Of a stretch of 64,000 nt of DNA, positions 36,677 through 48,560 are shown one piece after another. The DNA is from Cololabis saira (taxonomy: Eukaryota; Chordata; Actinopteri; Beloniformes; Belonidae). The notes below the pieces were generated by a model, which was not told where the DNA came from, ran no database searches, and worked only from the letters and a program-made list of their open reading frames with translations. The stretch is from NCBI RefSeq assembly GCF_033807715.1, contig NC_084607.1, positions 19,162,441 to 19,226,440 on the forward strand. The letters are read 5' to 3'. The position numbers and the translations under genes are program-made. Position 1 is the stretch's first letter, and each line of letters begins with the position of its first letter.

Positions 36677-38758
36677 TTAAAAGTAGGAGGGCTTGTGTGA
36701 AGACGTATTGTTATTAGATGTACAGTGATCTTGTAATAGCAACACCTCATATTCCAGACTGCCATTTTGAACCGCGGGTTCGGAGATCATAAGTTCAGGC
36801 TGTTTGTGAGGCAATCCCCCATTATCTAAGCCCGTCTTAACTCCATCCAGCTCTAGTTGGGAGGGCTCACAGTCTAACTCCAGGTGGCCTTTGGCTTTCT
36901 TCCGCCGAAGATAGCATACCACTCCCACTGCTATTGCTATCAACACCAGCAGTAGCAAGATTGCTGTTGAAGGCACCAGCATAGTGGTAAGCTTTGGCCC
37001 CTCGGATCGTGCATCAGGGCCCCTGTCAGGGGTCGTATGAGCCTCAGTGCAGACGCTGTCTGTACCACTAGGAGCACCTAGTGGACTGGCACATACAGCA
37101 TACGTTGAGTTGGGATTCAGTCCTCGAAGTGTATACTCTGGTAGGGATGCTGGAAGGCTCAGCTGAATCGGCCTGTGGTCGGGCCCAGACAGATTGCGGT
37201 ATGTTAATCGGATTCCACGAATGTAAGGCCGCGTCTTGATGTAGCGGTGGAGGTCCAGCAGGATTGATGTTGCGGTTGCTTGATGGGAGGTGATGTCTGG
37301 TGTGTCTGCAATGACACCTGGGGTAATTTTGGGATGTTCACCTTTAGGGGGAGGTGGCAGAGAATGGTTCTTAATTTCGCAATAGATGCCGGAGGTGCCT
37401 TGTTGACAGATACAGTGTACCTGCCCATGCTGGTCAAAATGACAAGTACCCCCATTCAGACAGGTGCGGGGACAGAAATACTCCTCTTCATCTGAGTCTG
37501 TGTTGCTGCCACTGGTTGGTACAGTGGCAAGTGGTAGGAGCAAGTCTTCCTCTTTGGCTGCTGGGTGATCACTGGCCCTGGGGACTTGAATAACTTTAGT
37601 AGTAGTTGGTAAGGTGGTGACAGGAACAGAGATTGTAGTTGTAGTTGTTTTCACTGTTTTAGTAATGACTGTAGTTGTTGTTGGACAACCAAAATCCTTG
37701 TTCTCCAGTCTTTCTAAGACCTTTCCAGCATTGATAAGTGGGAAATGGCAGCGGGTCTCTTCTGTTCTCTCCAAAGTGATGCTCTGGGCTCTGAGCCATG
37801 TTGGGAACCATGCTAAGTGGCAGAGGCAGTTGAAGGGATTTTCTGCCACTGTGAGCTTTTTCAGGTGGGGGAAGAGCTGAGAGAACTCTTCAGGAAGACC
37901 TTGTAGACTGAGACTGCTTATGTCCAATTCATACAGCTCCCTGAGATTCTGCAGATCTTCTACCTTTGGAGGACCCATTGGGTTCCCAGCCAGGTTGAGG
38001 TGAATCAATCCTGGCGTCTCCTTCAGTGCAGAGGGAAACGACTCCAGATGGTTTCCTGAAATGTCCAGCTCATGGAGATTGTTCAGACTCACTATGAGCT
38101 CCTTATTCAGGCTGGTTAGCCCCACACCACCCAATTTTAATGACTCCAGGTTTGGTGTCTGGAGATCTGAAGGGCCCAAAGTGGTTAAGACATTAAAGCG
38201 AAGGTCCAGCAGCAGCAGCCGGGGCATTGAGAGGGTGGGTAGGGATGTCAACTGGTTACCCTGCAGCTTGAGTTCCAATAGGTGTTCCAAGCCACTAAAG
38301 GCTGCAGGGTGAATGGTCTTGATATGATTACTGTACAAATAAAGGCGCTCAAGCTGTGCCATACCATGGAAGCATTCCTCTGAAATGTGGGTGATCTGGT
38401 TGGATGACAAATCCAGGTTTTTCAAAGATGTCAATGGTTCAAACACTCTGTCAGGCAGTTGAGTAAGTTTGTTTTGACTGAGGTCCAGCATTTCCAAGTT
38501 CTCTAAACCACCAAAATCTTCTGTCGTAATGCCTTCAATCCCATTGGCAAACAGGTAGAGGCTTTTTGTGGATGGGTCTAGTTCCTTGGGCATGGTTGAG
38601 GAACGTCTCTGGAAACACAAAATGGACTCAGGAGTGGAACAGGAGCAATGTTTTGGACATTCGCCCGAAAAGATGCCATCAGGAAGGATTAGGAGGAGCA
38701 GCAAGGGCGTCAATGGGCTGAGAAACATCTTCATGGTGCAGAGTCTTTTAATCTCCAT
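36677..38758 (-). CDS. vasn: Vasorin, single-pass membrane leucine-rich-repeat protein, complete
   Basis: The start at 38758 gives MEIKRLCTMKMFLSPLTPL and 693 residues; a second ATG at 38734 gives 685 (human is about 673). The open frame runs further upstream, but a CTCTTTTTTCAG acceptor at 38766-38767 puts that part in an intron. Domains (from Met 38758): signal peptide about 9-32; LRRNT with CPKHCSC at 34-40; about ten leucine-rich repeats to about 300; LRRCT starting NPFNCLCHLAWF at 308; Thr-rich linker about 360-390; EGF-like domain with six Cys (429, 433, 439, 449, 451, 460); fibronectin III about 485-570 including LTYRNLSGPD; transmembrane helix about 594-616 followed by RRKKAK; short cytoplasmic tail ending PSYF. 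Vasorin binds TGF-beta and dampens its signalling, and its ectodomain can be shed by ADAM17 in mammals. It is nested antisense in coro7. Confidence 0.95.
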   Translation of the reverse strand: MEIKRLCTMKMFLSPLTPLLLLLILPDGIFSGECPKHCSCSTPESILCFQRRSSTMPKELDPSTKSLYLFANGIEGITTEDFGGLENLEMLDLSQNKLTQLPDRVFEPLTSLKNLDLSSNQITHISEECFHGMAQLERLYLYSNHIKTIHPAAFSGLEHLLELKLQGNQLTSLPTLSMPRLLLLDLRFNVLTTLGPSDLQTPNLESLKLGGVGLTSLNKELIVSLNNLHELDISGNHLESFPSALKETPGLIHLNLAGNPMGPPKVEDLQNLRELYELDISSLSLQGLPEEFSQLFPHLKKLTVAENPFNCLCHLAWFPTWLRAQSITLERTEETRCHFPLINAGKVLERLENKDFGCPTTTTVITKTVKTTTTTISVPVTTLPTTTKVIQVPRASDHPAAKEEDLLLPLATVPTSGSNTDSDEEEYFCPRTCLNGGTCHFDQHGQVHCICQQGTSGIYCEIKNHSLPPPPKGEHPKITPGVIADTPDITSHQATATSILLDLHRYIKTRPYIRGIRLTYRNLSGPDHRPIQLSLPASLPEYTLRGLNPNSTYAVCASPLGAPSGTDSVCTEAHTTPDRGPDARSEGPKLTTMLVPSTAILLLLVLIAIAVGVVCYLRRKKAKGHLELDCEPSQLELDGVKTGLDNGGLPHKQPELMISEPAVQNGSLEYEVLLLQDHCTSNNNTSSHKPSYF

Positions 38759-38767
38759 GCCCAGCCT
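38759..38767 (-). other. vasn: Splice acceptor and 5' UTR start of the vasn coding exon
   Basis: On the minus strand a T/C-rich tract ending TTTTTTCAG precedes GCTGGGC and the ATG. The exon therefore begins at 38765, seven bases before the start codon. This matches the known two-exon layout of vasorin, with a non-coding first exon elsewhere and all coding sequence in exon 2. Confidence 0.8.
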
Positions 38768-41700
38768 GAAAAAAGAGAACAAAAAAGCTTTAATCAAAAA
38801 CAGTTCTTCACTTAAAAAATTCATTGTATTTATTGAGTTCTGACTGATCATGAACTGTGTCCGACAGCAGCAGACATAATATTGCTGGTCTGAAAAAAGA
38901 TTAATTATCAAAGTTTCAACTATGCATAGCCAGTGATCAAAGTCGAACTATTGTCACAAGGTCTCTGAAACAATTGGACTGTAGCTTTGACCTTAAGCTT
39001 CAGAGGGAGTTTTCTGCTACAGTTGGGGGGAGGGAGGAACTGACATACTGCAGCGGCATACGGCCACACTTTTCTGGTTAAATGAAGACCACATTCATTT
39101 TACAATGATTTCCATCATAAATAGTACTTAGTAGTAATTGCATCCATTTCAGATGTTCTTGCAATTTTAATTGATGCTATCCACCACACTGCACGCATGC
39201 TTTGGTTGAAGTGGGGTCAGAGTTAACCGTCTTCCCTACAGTTATAATCCCACAGCATATGTGTTTAAGATTATGCATCATGTGAGAAGTGAGGCGATGA
39301 CGTTAAGGTACTTATTCAAGAGCCTGTGACAAAAACAAAACAAATACCATCTCGCACAAATCTATTCAGTTTAAACAAATTGTACTGTCTGCTTTATGGC
39401 CATATCCATCCTTGCCACATGTAGTCAAGTAGCTGGGGTGACTTATTTGTTTTGTTCAAAACTGAAAAAGAGTTGATGGGCTGGAAATGATTGAACTGAA
39501 TACAAGTTAAACAGATCACCCTTTCCATTTCGTTGTTACGCAGAGTAAACTCTGGCGTACTTATCAAACAAGTGTCTCTACTGAATGAAATATAGAAATG
39601 AGAGTAGATCATTAAAACCTATGATACTGTATTTTAAGATCTGGGATGAAGCCTTATAAAGCGTATGCTCTGGTGAAGTCTCAGCTCAGAACTTCAAAGG
39701 ATGGTAGAAAGGAGAGGGAGAGAGGAATGAGGGGGAGATATAGAAGATATAGTTGTGGAAAAGAGTGTAGGGGTTTATCTTCTCCTGCTATCAGGTGGGA
39801 TGGCCTTGGGGGGGAGAAGCAGCATGCGTGTTTGTTGACCGCTGCTTGTCTGTAGCAGGGAGTCAGTAGAAATGTTTTTCTTCCATCCATAATCAGAGGC
39901 ATTATGGCTTGATTGGCTCAGAATTACTCTGAATTCCCCTGGTGTCCTCCAGTTATGTTGATTCAATTTAATGCTTTTTACTTTATTGAACGGGGTGCGG
40001 AGAGTAAGTCGATCTCTGCAAACTGCTTTCTTAACGTTTATGACATCCTGTATTTAAGTGCTGTATATTAGCCAAGTTGAGGAGGCTTATTTTATGGCCT
40101 TAAATGGTGCAGTTGTTGATCTCTGTACTGCAAAAAATATCTTAGTAAGGAGCCAAGTATATGTGACTTGCAGTTTAGGACAGATGAAATACACACACCG
40201 AACATTCTGTTCACACACTGATCACCTGGAAATGTGGCACATTTCATCAGAGATGTCAGAGACTGTCCTTGATGCTTTATGTTCCTCACTCCCTTTTCAG
40301 TGTGGGAACTATTTTGTTCTTTTCTTCCAAAGGCACACCTTGATTAAATATATTTAGTTAATATAAGACATATATGATATTCAACATTCAAAAAGACTGA
40401 ATAAAGCACTGGTTGGTGTTTTTTTTTTTTTTCTTGTTCCAAATACAAATGAAGCTGTCATGCTTTCTTAAACAAATACTAATTCCATCTTGATTTTTAA
40501 AAAATAAATAAAACTACTGTTTAAAACATATTCACCTACTTTTCATTCTGTTTGGGGAAATACTTTATCTTCCAAAAAAAAATCAGACTTTTAACTTGGA
40601 GAGGAGATAAATGGTGCGCCAGACTGCCAGGAAAATGGGGAGTAGCATGTCATCATGGTGCAGTTATGGCATTTATTTTCCTGCTCTCTCAGCAGACTTT
40701 CCTTCCTGCTCCTCATTTAAATTGCAACCTTCTGGGGAATATTCCCTGATCTTGTATTATCCCTCTTTCCTACCTTCCTTCAGTGCATAATTAAAAGTAA
40801 TCATTTGCTTTATTCTAAGCATGACAGGTCTATTGCTCTGTCCAGACCCATGTCAACGAAATCAACCTGCTCAAATCTCAATATTTAAACTGAGCAGTGG
40901 TTTCTTTTTCAGAGTAAGCACTCGCTGATGATATGAAAACATTACCCCCACTTCATTAGCCATGCAGAGGGGTCAGACTAACTAAGAATTGCATATGATT
41001 ATGGATGGCAATACGTTCCTGTTGGCTACAAGTGAATGAGCAGCAGAGGTGAAGAGCTGCAGTTAACCCATAATTTGTGTTCAGGGCCAGTGGGAATTTA
41101 TGTTAACACATTAGCAATGCCCAGAGTTCTGCGAGTTTTTAGCTCATGACTCAGTGGCTGGGTCGAAATCCAAGGTAAGAACATTTTATTTGCTCTGGTT
41201 ACAAATAATAAAAAATGTTATAATAAATGAAGATTTCAGTCACACGCTCATATTACAGCCAGACCTCTTTTTAAATGGTCTAAAATACATTGGGAGCTCT
41301 GAAATGATAGGTGGGAGCAAAGAAAGAGAAGAAAGTGTGGCTGTTGTGTTGCATATGTATGTAGAACAAAAGAAAATAAAAGGATACAGGGAGATAAACA
41401 GGAGATAAAGAGGAAAGGGAGAATCAAACATCTGGCTTGCATGCAGAATGTTTCAGGTTTTTATATCACAGTGTTTGGGGTTCTGAGTTTCAATACATAA
41501 AATGTAAAATAATAAGCTGCCTCTTCAGACCAAATGCTGAATAAACTTCACTATTTGTATTAAATACGTATCTTAAGTGGAGAAATTGAACTCTGGTGCA
41601 GGATATCAGGGCTAAAGAGGGGTATGAGGGCAAGAGCTAGAATGTACAACTTCAAGGCAGCTATGAGAAAAGAGTAAGCTGAGAATATTTTTCTTAGAAT

Positions 41701-42286
41701 CTCATCGTGGTATTTCTACCGTAGCTCCCCCGGGCAAAATGTTTATTTGAATGTGTCTCATCCAAAACTGGGCCAGGCACATCTGATAACCCAGCAGAGG
41801 AGAAACAGCGGTGGAGGTGGACAGGGAGGGATTTACCCAGTGAATATTGCCAGATCACAGATAAACTGGAACTTGAGAAGTTAGATTTGACTGTTTTCTT
41901 TCTCTTTGGATGCAAGTGACTTGGGCAGATGGGTGGGCGAGATAAGGTGCAGCTGTGGTGTCACTGCTGTGTGCCTCCCAGTCGTAGGCTGGTGTTGACT
42001 GACTGCTGAGAGTGGCGGCTGAGGGCAGAAGAGAGATAGTAGAAAGGCCAGTCTTGTAATGCTGCACAAAAAAAGGAATGCCCCCTCCCACTTCGCCTTC
42101 CTTCTCTTTTCTTGAGTTGTAATTTCCTTTTCTCTCCCCTGTGCTCTCGAGACATTCCTGAGACAGGCGGCAGCTGAGTTTGAAGAAGTTAACTTTTTTT
42201 TTTTCTCTTTCTTCATAAACGGATCAAAGCTTGAACAAATACGACCAGAATTATGATTGTAAAGTATGAGTCTTGGTTGGCATGTT
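38768..42286. other. Intron sequence (vasn intron 1 / coro7 intron), no feature recognised
   Basis: AT-rich. No vasn first exon or coro7 exon recognised. Short open frames on both strands lack domain character. Confidence 0.5.
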
Positions 42287-42323
42287 ACATTAGAATAAAA
42301 GCCTTCGGCTTTTATTCTAATGT
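42287..42323. repeat. Perfect palindrome, 17-bp arms with 3-base loop
   Basis: Left arm ACATTAGAATAAAAGCC (42287-42303), loop TTC, right arm its exact inverse (42307-42323). Outside the arms the pairing continues imperfectly (TTGGCATG on the left against TAATGCCAA on the right), giving an overall imperfect hairpin of about 80 bp (roughly 42264-42348). Confidence 0.9.
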
Positions 42324-45300
42324 GACAGGTAATGCCAAGTGACATAAAGCGGCCTTTTAGGGCTCTAAAAACATTAGGACATAAGTAGAGGCCTTAGGAT
42401 TTAACATTTTCCCCCCTATCCTTTAACTCAGCACTTATCACGCTCTTCCTTTCTCTTCAAGATGAGAAAGAAAACACCAGCAGGGGAACAGGGGAGATAA
42501 GAGCGAGTTTCTGTCAGCAGGAGAACCGGGGTGAATAAGGACCGGCTTTGGGAGGGTGTAATGGGCTTCAGCTATGAAATCCCAGCAACCTCAGTGTCAA
42601 GAGTTCTTCCCTTCAAAGCTGCAGGCCACCTCTGAGGAGCAATGACGATCCGTGGAAAGGTCGGCCAGGAGCTGGCCAGAAACTAGATGCTGAGTGATGG
42701 TAATGGACGAACGCAGAGTCCTAATAAAGAGACCCCTTCTCTTCAAAGGCCATATCTTCTAAGGAAACAGTTCTTCTGGTATGTGTTTTAGTAGTATGAT
42801 CTACAGTGTTTTAGGTATGGGTAACCGTGGAACATTCATGCTACCAGCTGGACCTTGTTATCCACAGTCCTTTGGGGGTTCCCTGTCAAGGTGAGAAAGG
42901 GGTCATTGCACAACTGGGATGAAGAATTGTGCGGACGATCAGATACTGTTAACATCACCTAAGAGGTAGCAGTTTGAGAAGAATTTAGACACGCGTAGCG
43001 CAAATACGCACGCAGAATTGTCAGACTGCTGGCATGCAGTCTGAAGTATTCTGTGAAGCATTTTTCTAATGGCAAGAACTAATGCAGTGCTTCATCGCTG
43101 GTTGTACCAGTTATTTAAGATGAGCATGAAGAAATGCCACTAAAGCGTTGCCTTGCACAGAACCGGAAAATAGATTATCCTCTGAGCTCTAAAACACACA
43201 TTTATATGTTTTTAAAAGTAATATTTACATGAACTGAAATTAAATCTGATCACAAAAAGCTTCTGTGTGCCTTTTTTCATAAGCTTGTGATTACAGCTGA
43301 AATAAACTCATATTTTGTGGATGGAAAATTGCAGATCAGATATTTCAAAATTACAGCTTAAGCTCATTGTAAACCTCATTAAAACGGAAAGAAAGATGAT
43401 GTTCATGAATGTGATTTACTAGCATGGCTTTTACTTCAAGGTCAGTGAAGTGATCAGAAAATAAACAAGAAAGAAAAGAACATTTGAGTTGCAGATGTTG
43501 CTGACAATATTCATCTTAAAAGCCACAATATTATTGCTGTGTTTTTGTAGTTGTATGGGGGGAGAATTAGGGGTTTTAGTAATATTACGATCTGCTGCAC
43601 AAAGCTTCCATTTGACTTCAGTCTTACCACAAGAAAAGAACCAATAACATCCATTTTACATTAGCTGAAACTTTGTAACTTCTTCAGTCAACTCTCCCAT
43701 TCTCATCTATTTCACTCATTCTATGCGTCTTGTTTGTTTTCGTTTGTGTCTTCCTCTTGTTTCTGCTGTGTATCCTAATTAGTTGCAAAGAGGCTTGTTA
43801 TTAGGTTGAAAGCCATCCCTTGCCATCTCAGGATTTATGGGTTAAATCCAGCCTGCTCACAAGAGCAGTGTGAAGCAATACCATTAGGGCCTACAGCTGA
43901 AGCACATCAAAGACAACATAAAATACTGTCCAGGGGTAACTGGGAGGGTACGTGAACGGTGAAACTCAAAACTATATATATATTTTATGGACTGAGTGAC
44001 AAGGGAGCTTAGTGTTTGCTTTTGTATTACAAGTGATATATTATGTTCTCATCTGTTAAAGAAATGCAAAATATTAGTATAAGAGTCACAAAAGAGACCC
44101 GATAGCCAAACAGTCATTCATCTGGTCCGATAGCATCAGTCCGAAGGACAACAAAGCCTGTAAGGAAGCGAGGCATGGAGCGGCTCCATGAGGTTAGAGG
44201 GCAGGCGCGGGTCAGCGTTTCTACTTCTGCTCAGTATTCTGTGTCCTCTGTTGTAACTGTGGTCCAGACAACACAGATAACAGGCCTCGTCCGACACGGG
44301 CACACGCCCAGCTCCAGTTTCATACAAACACACCTGAGTCTTGCTGGTAACTCGCCTGGACAACAGGTGCTTTCTCTGCCCCTCCAGGGCAACATGAAAC
44401 CCAAAACCTCTGGAGTGTGTCTGAGTAAATGATGCGACATGCGCCAAAAGAGAAAGGGAGGCAGGAAAGGAGGGGAACTCTGCAGAGGTGGACAGCCAGG
44501 GCAGCCAAACCAGATCAGGCGTGGGTGTCCACAACAGCATGAAAGCAGTTTACTCCAGCGTCGAGGTCAGACACTACGAGTTCCAAAAGGAAATGTGGGC
44601 TGTTTCCTTTTATTTTATTGCTGAAGGATGTGACGGGGGATTAAGTAGATACTGGATCTGATTTTGTCTTTATCAAGGCTCCCACGAGTGGGGACGCAGG
44701 ATGCCCTGACGCAGGCTGACTTTCGCTTCTTTTCAATTCACAGTGTTATCACAGTGACCACTGTTTTGTCTCAGCACTGACACAAGTCCTTCGTCTGCAT
44801 GTCCTGCCCTTTGACTCCGGGGACACAAACCCCCAATCGCATTCTTGCATAGATGTGCACATCTGCCTGAGATCTTCACCACCACAGGACACTCGCGTTT
44901 CACAGTCACTTAGGTTTCCGGTGCACCGCTGACAACCTGGGCTTTGATCCGTTTTCTCAGCGATGTTTGCACCGACAGCTTCTGTCAGCCCGTGTCGCCT
45001 CATGCCTCGTACTCCTCCTTTTTCCAGTCAGACACAACAAAAAACCACAACTTTGCAGAGGTCAAAGACTGTTGAAGCCAAAGTGCTCCGCATCCCCAGG
45101 AAACCGTAAATATGACATCTTAGTGTCACAAGTCTGGTCTCTGGCCAGGAATTGGCTCCTACTGTCAAATCCGGCACATGACAGTCCACGCTCGCTTGCA
45201 GAATCCAAACTTTTATTTTACTTTCTGGCAGTGGTTTACTGTCTACTGTGCTACTGGTGTGGACACCCAGTGTTAGCAAGTCCCAGGAGGCACAGGGGGA

Positions 45301-48300
45301 TTTCAAAAAGACAACACGCATATTTTTCAAACTATTTGAGAAAACCTGGCCTTGAGCAGGGACAGGCCGTTGTTTGTGTTATACGTGTGTCTGTATGTGC
45401 GTTTGTGGTTTAAAGAGGCTGGATGGACCAGTTTTGTGAGCCATTCCTACAGTATCATGCACATGTCAACACTCTGGCATGACGACGATGCTAGATTTTC
45501 TTCTGCCCACAGTGATCCTTATCTACCTGTTGAGATTGAACGTACATCTTTCTTTATGCTGGATGTGGCTGGTGCAAGCATCTCTGAACACTAGCTACTC
45601 TTCATATATCTGTTAAAGTTTTTGCACATCTGGTGATTGGAATAGGTTTTTGTTATGCCTTTTGTTGCAACAACACTGCGTGAAGGTGAATCAGTCAGTG
45701 TGTGAGTCAGGCAGCAAGCAGGCTCACGGAGAGTCAGAAAGACTGGCTGACTGTCAGGCTGGCTGTCCTTGTTAGATAAACATATGTAGTCACTGATGAT
45801 ACATTTGTATGTTATCTGTTACCTTGGTTGTCTGGGTCATATTTCCATTCATTATTTCAAAATACTGTTATTACCATTTCTGAGTATCTGCTCTGGATTC
45901 CAAAAGGTTAAGGTTTTTTTTTTTTTTTTGCAACTGGTTCTACAGGAGTCTGTTGGATGGCTGATGGGCTGCACACAAATATCCGTGGCACCCTCTCCTC
46001 CGTTTGGTCCCCTGTTCACCTCTTTTCATTCTTTCTGGCTTGTTCATAACAAGAGTATGACTGGAATCCAGAGAAGGCATGTTTTCTCCACCTGCCACAA
46101 CTGCCCTGCAAGGCCTCACTCGAGACGTTCATAAGGTTCGAGAGCGCTGGAGGTGGATGAGACGGTAATCAGGAACAGGGCTGTCTAGTGCCGGCAGGGC
46201 AACAACAACTTGTTTACTTTTGCTGAATGCTTTTTTGGCAATGGGCACTTGTTGACTTGGAAAAGACAAATGCAAGCTGACACTTGAGTGGCACAAGACG
46301 GTCTGAACTCACACGTGCCGTTTCTGGATAAAACCGCACTCTGACATGAGACGTTATGTAAGAAAATGTGACTCTCTTCAACCGGCTCGCGCTTTGATGT
46401 GCCTCTCTCAAAATGTTAGCAAGGAATAATGGAAAACAGATTAAGGCATGCCCATATTCTGTTGTCAGTGGCACATACTGTGCCCATGTTGGTACAGCAA
46501 TAACATTTCTCAGTTTTTCTGTTGTAAAGCCTTCATTTCAAGGAAGGCAATATACTTGTTTTTCAGGCCAAAAGCACCAAAGCCCAACCCCCCTCTTCCT
46601 AAGAGTTACAGTTTGAGATTTATCTTGTCATTCTGCCCTGCAGCCTTTTCCCTTGGAAGGAAGAAAAAAAACCCAGACATGTGCCACACACGCAAGATAA
46701 ATGTGAACTGGAGATCACTGTTGCTGATTACAATGTCACAAAGGAATTTATTGTGAAACTACTGCCTGGGTTGGTACTGGGCCAGCACTAGGGGAGGTTG
46801 GTTGGCGAGCTAGCAGTCAGGCGGTACAGCGACTCCCCCACCACCACCACCTCTAACCCCACTGCAGATATGCCTCAACCCCATGGCTTCAGGTACCCTG
46901 CAATCAACTTTTCAATCAAAGCTGTCTTTTTCAGCCTGTCAGACGGGCTTTTAATTTAATAAATGTCCCATGCATATTGCTTGGGAGCAGTAATTTCCTC
47001 ATAAATGCTGAATAAAACATATAATTAAGTTGTAAGTAGTTAATCTCATAAATCAAAAGCCACCATCTCCTTTTGTGAAGCGAATGCCTTTTTCTGTCTT
47101 TGCCAACATCTGACTGAAAAAGGTGAGCCTTCAGTCTCTGAGTGTGTAAAGACCTCACTCAACAGACATCAGCACTGACCTATCACCGTCTGCCTGCAGC
47201 TGGGCTGCATGATGTAAATATTCCTCAAGTCTGGCCCAAACAAGACGGTGGGGTAAGAAAAGCAAGTAGGAAGTGAAAGAGGTGGAGGAATAAACATGTG
47301 AGCCACCCTTTTCCCTTCAGGGTGTCAGCATACACAATCAGGGCTTACATCTGCTGACAACAACTCTATCTAACCGCCTCCGGCAGCTCGTGTTGCATGT
47401 TTTTTTTTCTTAGCAGACCATCAAAACCAGTGCAATATGAAGACATGGGCTTGAACATATTCATATGAACAATCTGCTCATGATGTACATTTTTTACATC
47501 AAATGGAAATGCATGGAAGTTACATTTCTAAAATCACAACAGCAGGTTAATCAGATTATATAAAGGTTTGCAATACATCGGGGAGCATGATTTACACTTA
47601 GATCATGCAAAAGCAATGCTAAAAAATTCTGGTTTATAGAGAATAAAGATGAATAGGGTCTCTGTATAATGTTTTTGGCCTTTATCTGCTCCTTTGGTAT
47701 ACAAATTGTGTGCAGCACACTTTCAGGCAGAACAAATAGCTGATCTTTTGTTACCTGTAGAAATAGGAATTTGTCTACAGAAGGAACAGTTTGTTTGATC
47801 TCGAGACATCCGTTCATTGATGTCAGAACTCAGTGAAGCAGGTTCTTGAATGACAACACAGAGTCGTGTGTACATCTGTGTGTTTGCTCAAACATGTCAC
47901 CTGACTTAAGATTATGATCTCACTAAGTTTATATAAATGATAGATTTGTAGTATAGTAATATGCTGGAACACCCTTGTGTGCTCTCGTGTTTGTTTTAAG
48001 GTAGAGTCGTTAACTTCATTAACTGACGGTTGCATACTATTTTCCGTTGGAGTACCTTGAGCCACAGGTTCTGGACCCGAAGTACATCCAGGCATATTTA
48101 AATGAAGACAAGATGGTCCGGCACGTGCGTGCACAAGTACAGCCCAGTCATGAGGAAAAATATGTGTAAAAGATGAACATAGTGTCAGAGTGTTCTGCAA
48201 TTCAAGGCCGTCCAAACAAGCACTGACGTTCCTCTTAAGCCAGACGCAGATTCAGAGCTGACATTGAATCATTGTCTGCGTGGCAAATAATTTACAGCGA

Positions 48301-48481
48301 GCGTACACACCAGGCACAAATCTGAGGAATGTGGGCTTGAGGTAGAAGTGAAAATCAATAGCCGGAGAAGTTCACAGCCCTGTTTACTTCTGTGTTTTCC
48401 CTGCGGAGGAAAGAGCAGGGACAGGCGGTGTGGTGGAGGAAGACTGGGGCAATTACTGAGAGTAGCGGCGTGCGTCCAGAG
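42324..48481. other. Intron sequence, no gene recognised
   Basis: No exon, RNA gene or repeat family identified. A poly-T run lies near 45916-45929. Around 44.1-45.4 kb the base composition is less AT-rich, but no conserved coding signal was found. Confidence 0.45.
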
Positions 48482-48511
48482 GTGTGTGTGCGTGCGCGCG
48501 TGCGTGCGTGC

Positions 48512-48559
<48 letters not shown>
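48482..48559. repeat. (TG)n/(CGTG)n compound microsatellite
   Basis: TG units, a GCGC core, four or more TGCG units, then about 22 TG units, ending at 48559. Open frames reading VCVCVC across it are repeat artefacts. Confidence 0.95.

Positions 48560-48560
<1 letters not shown>

Noticed and set aside
38759..38911. N-terminal 51-residue extension of the vasorin frame
   Set aside because: It crosses a strong splice acceptor at 38766-38767 and has no signal-peptide character. The signal peptide follows the ATG at 38758/38734.
42287..42323. Hairpin read as a bacterial-type terminator
   Set aside because: The context is vertebrate intron, there is no bacterial gene upstream and no T tail follows.
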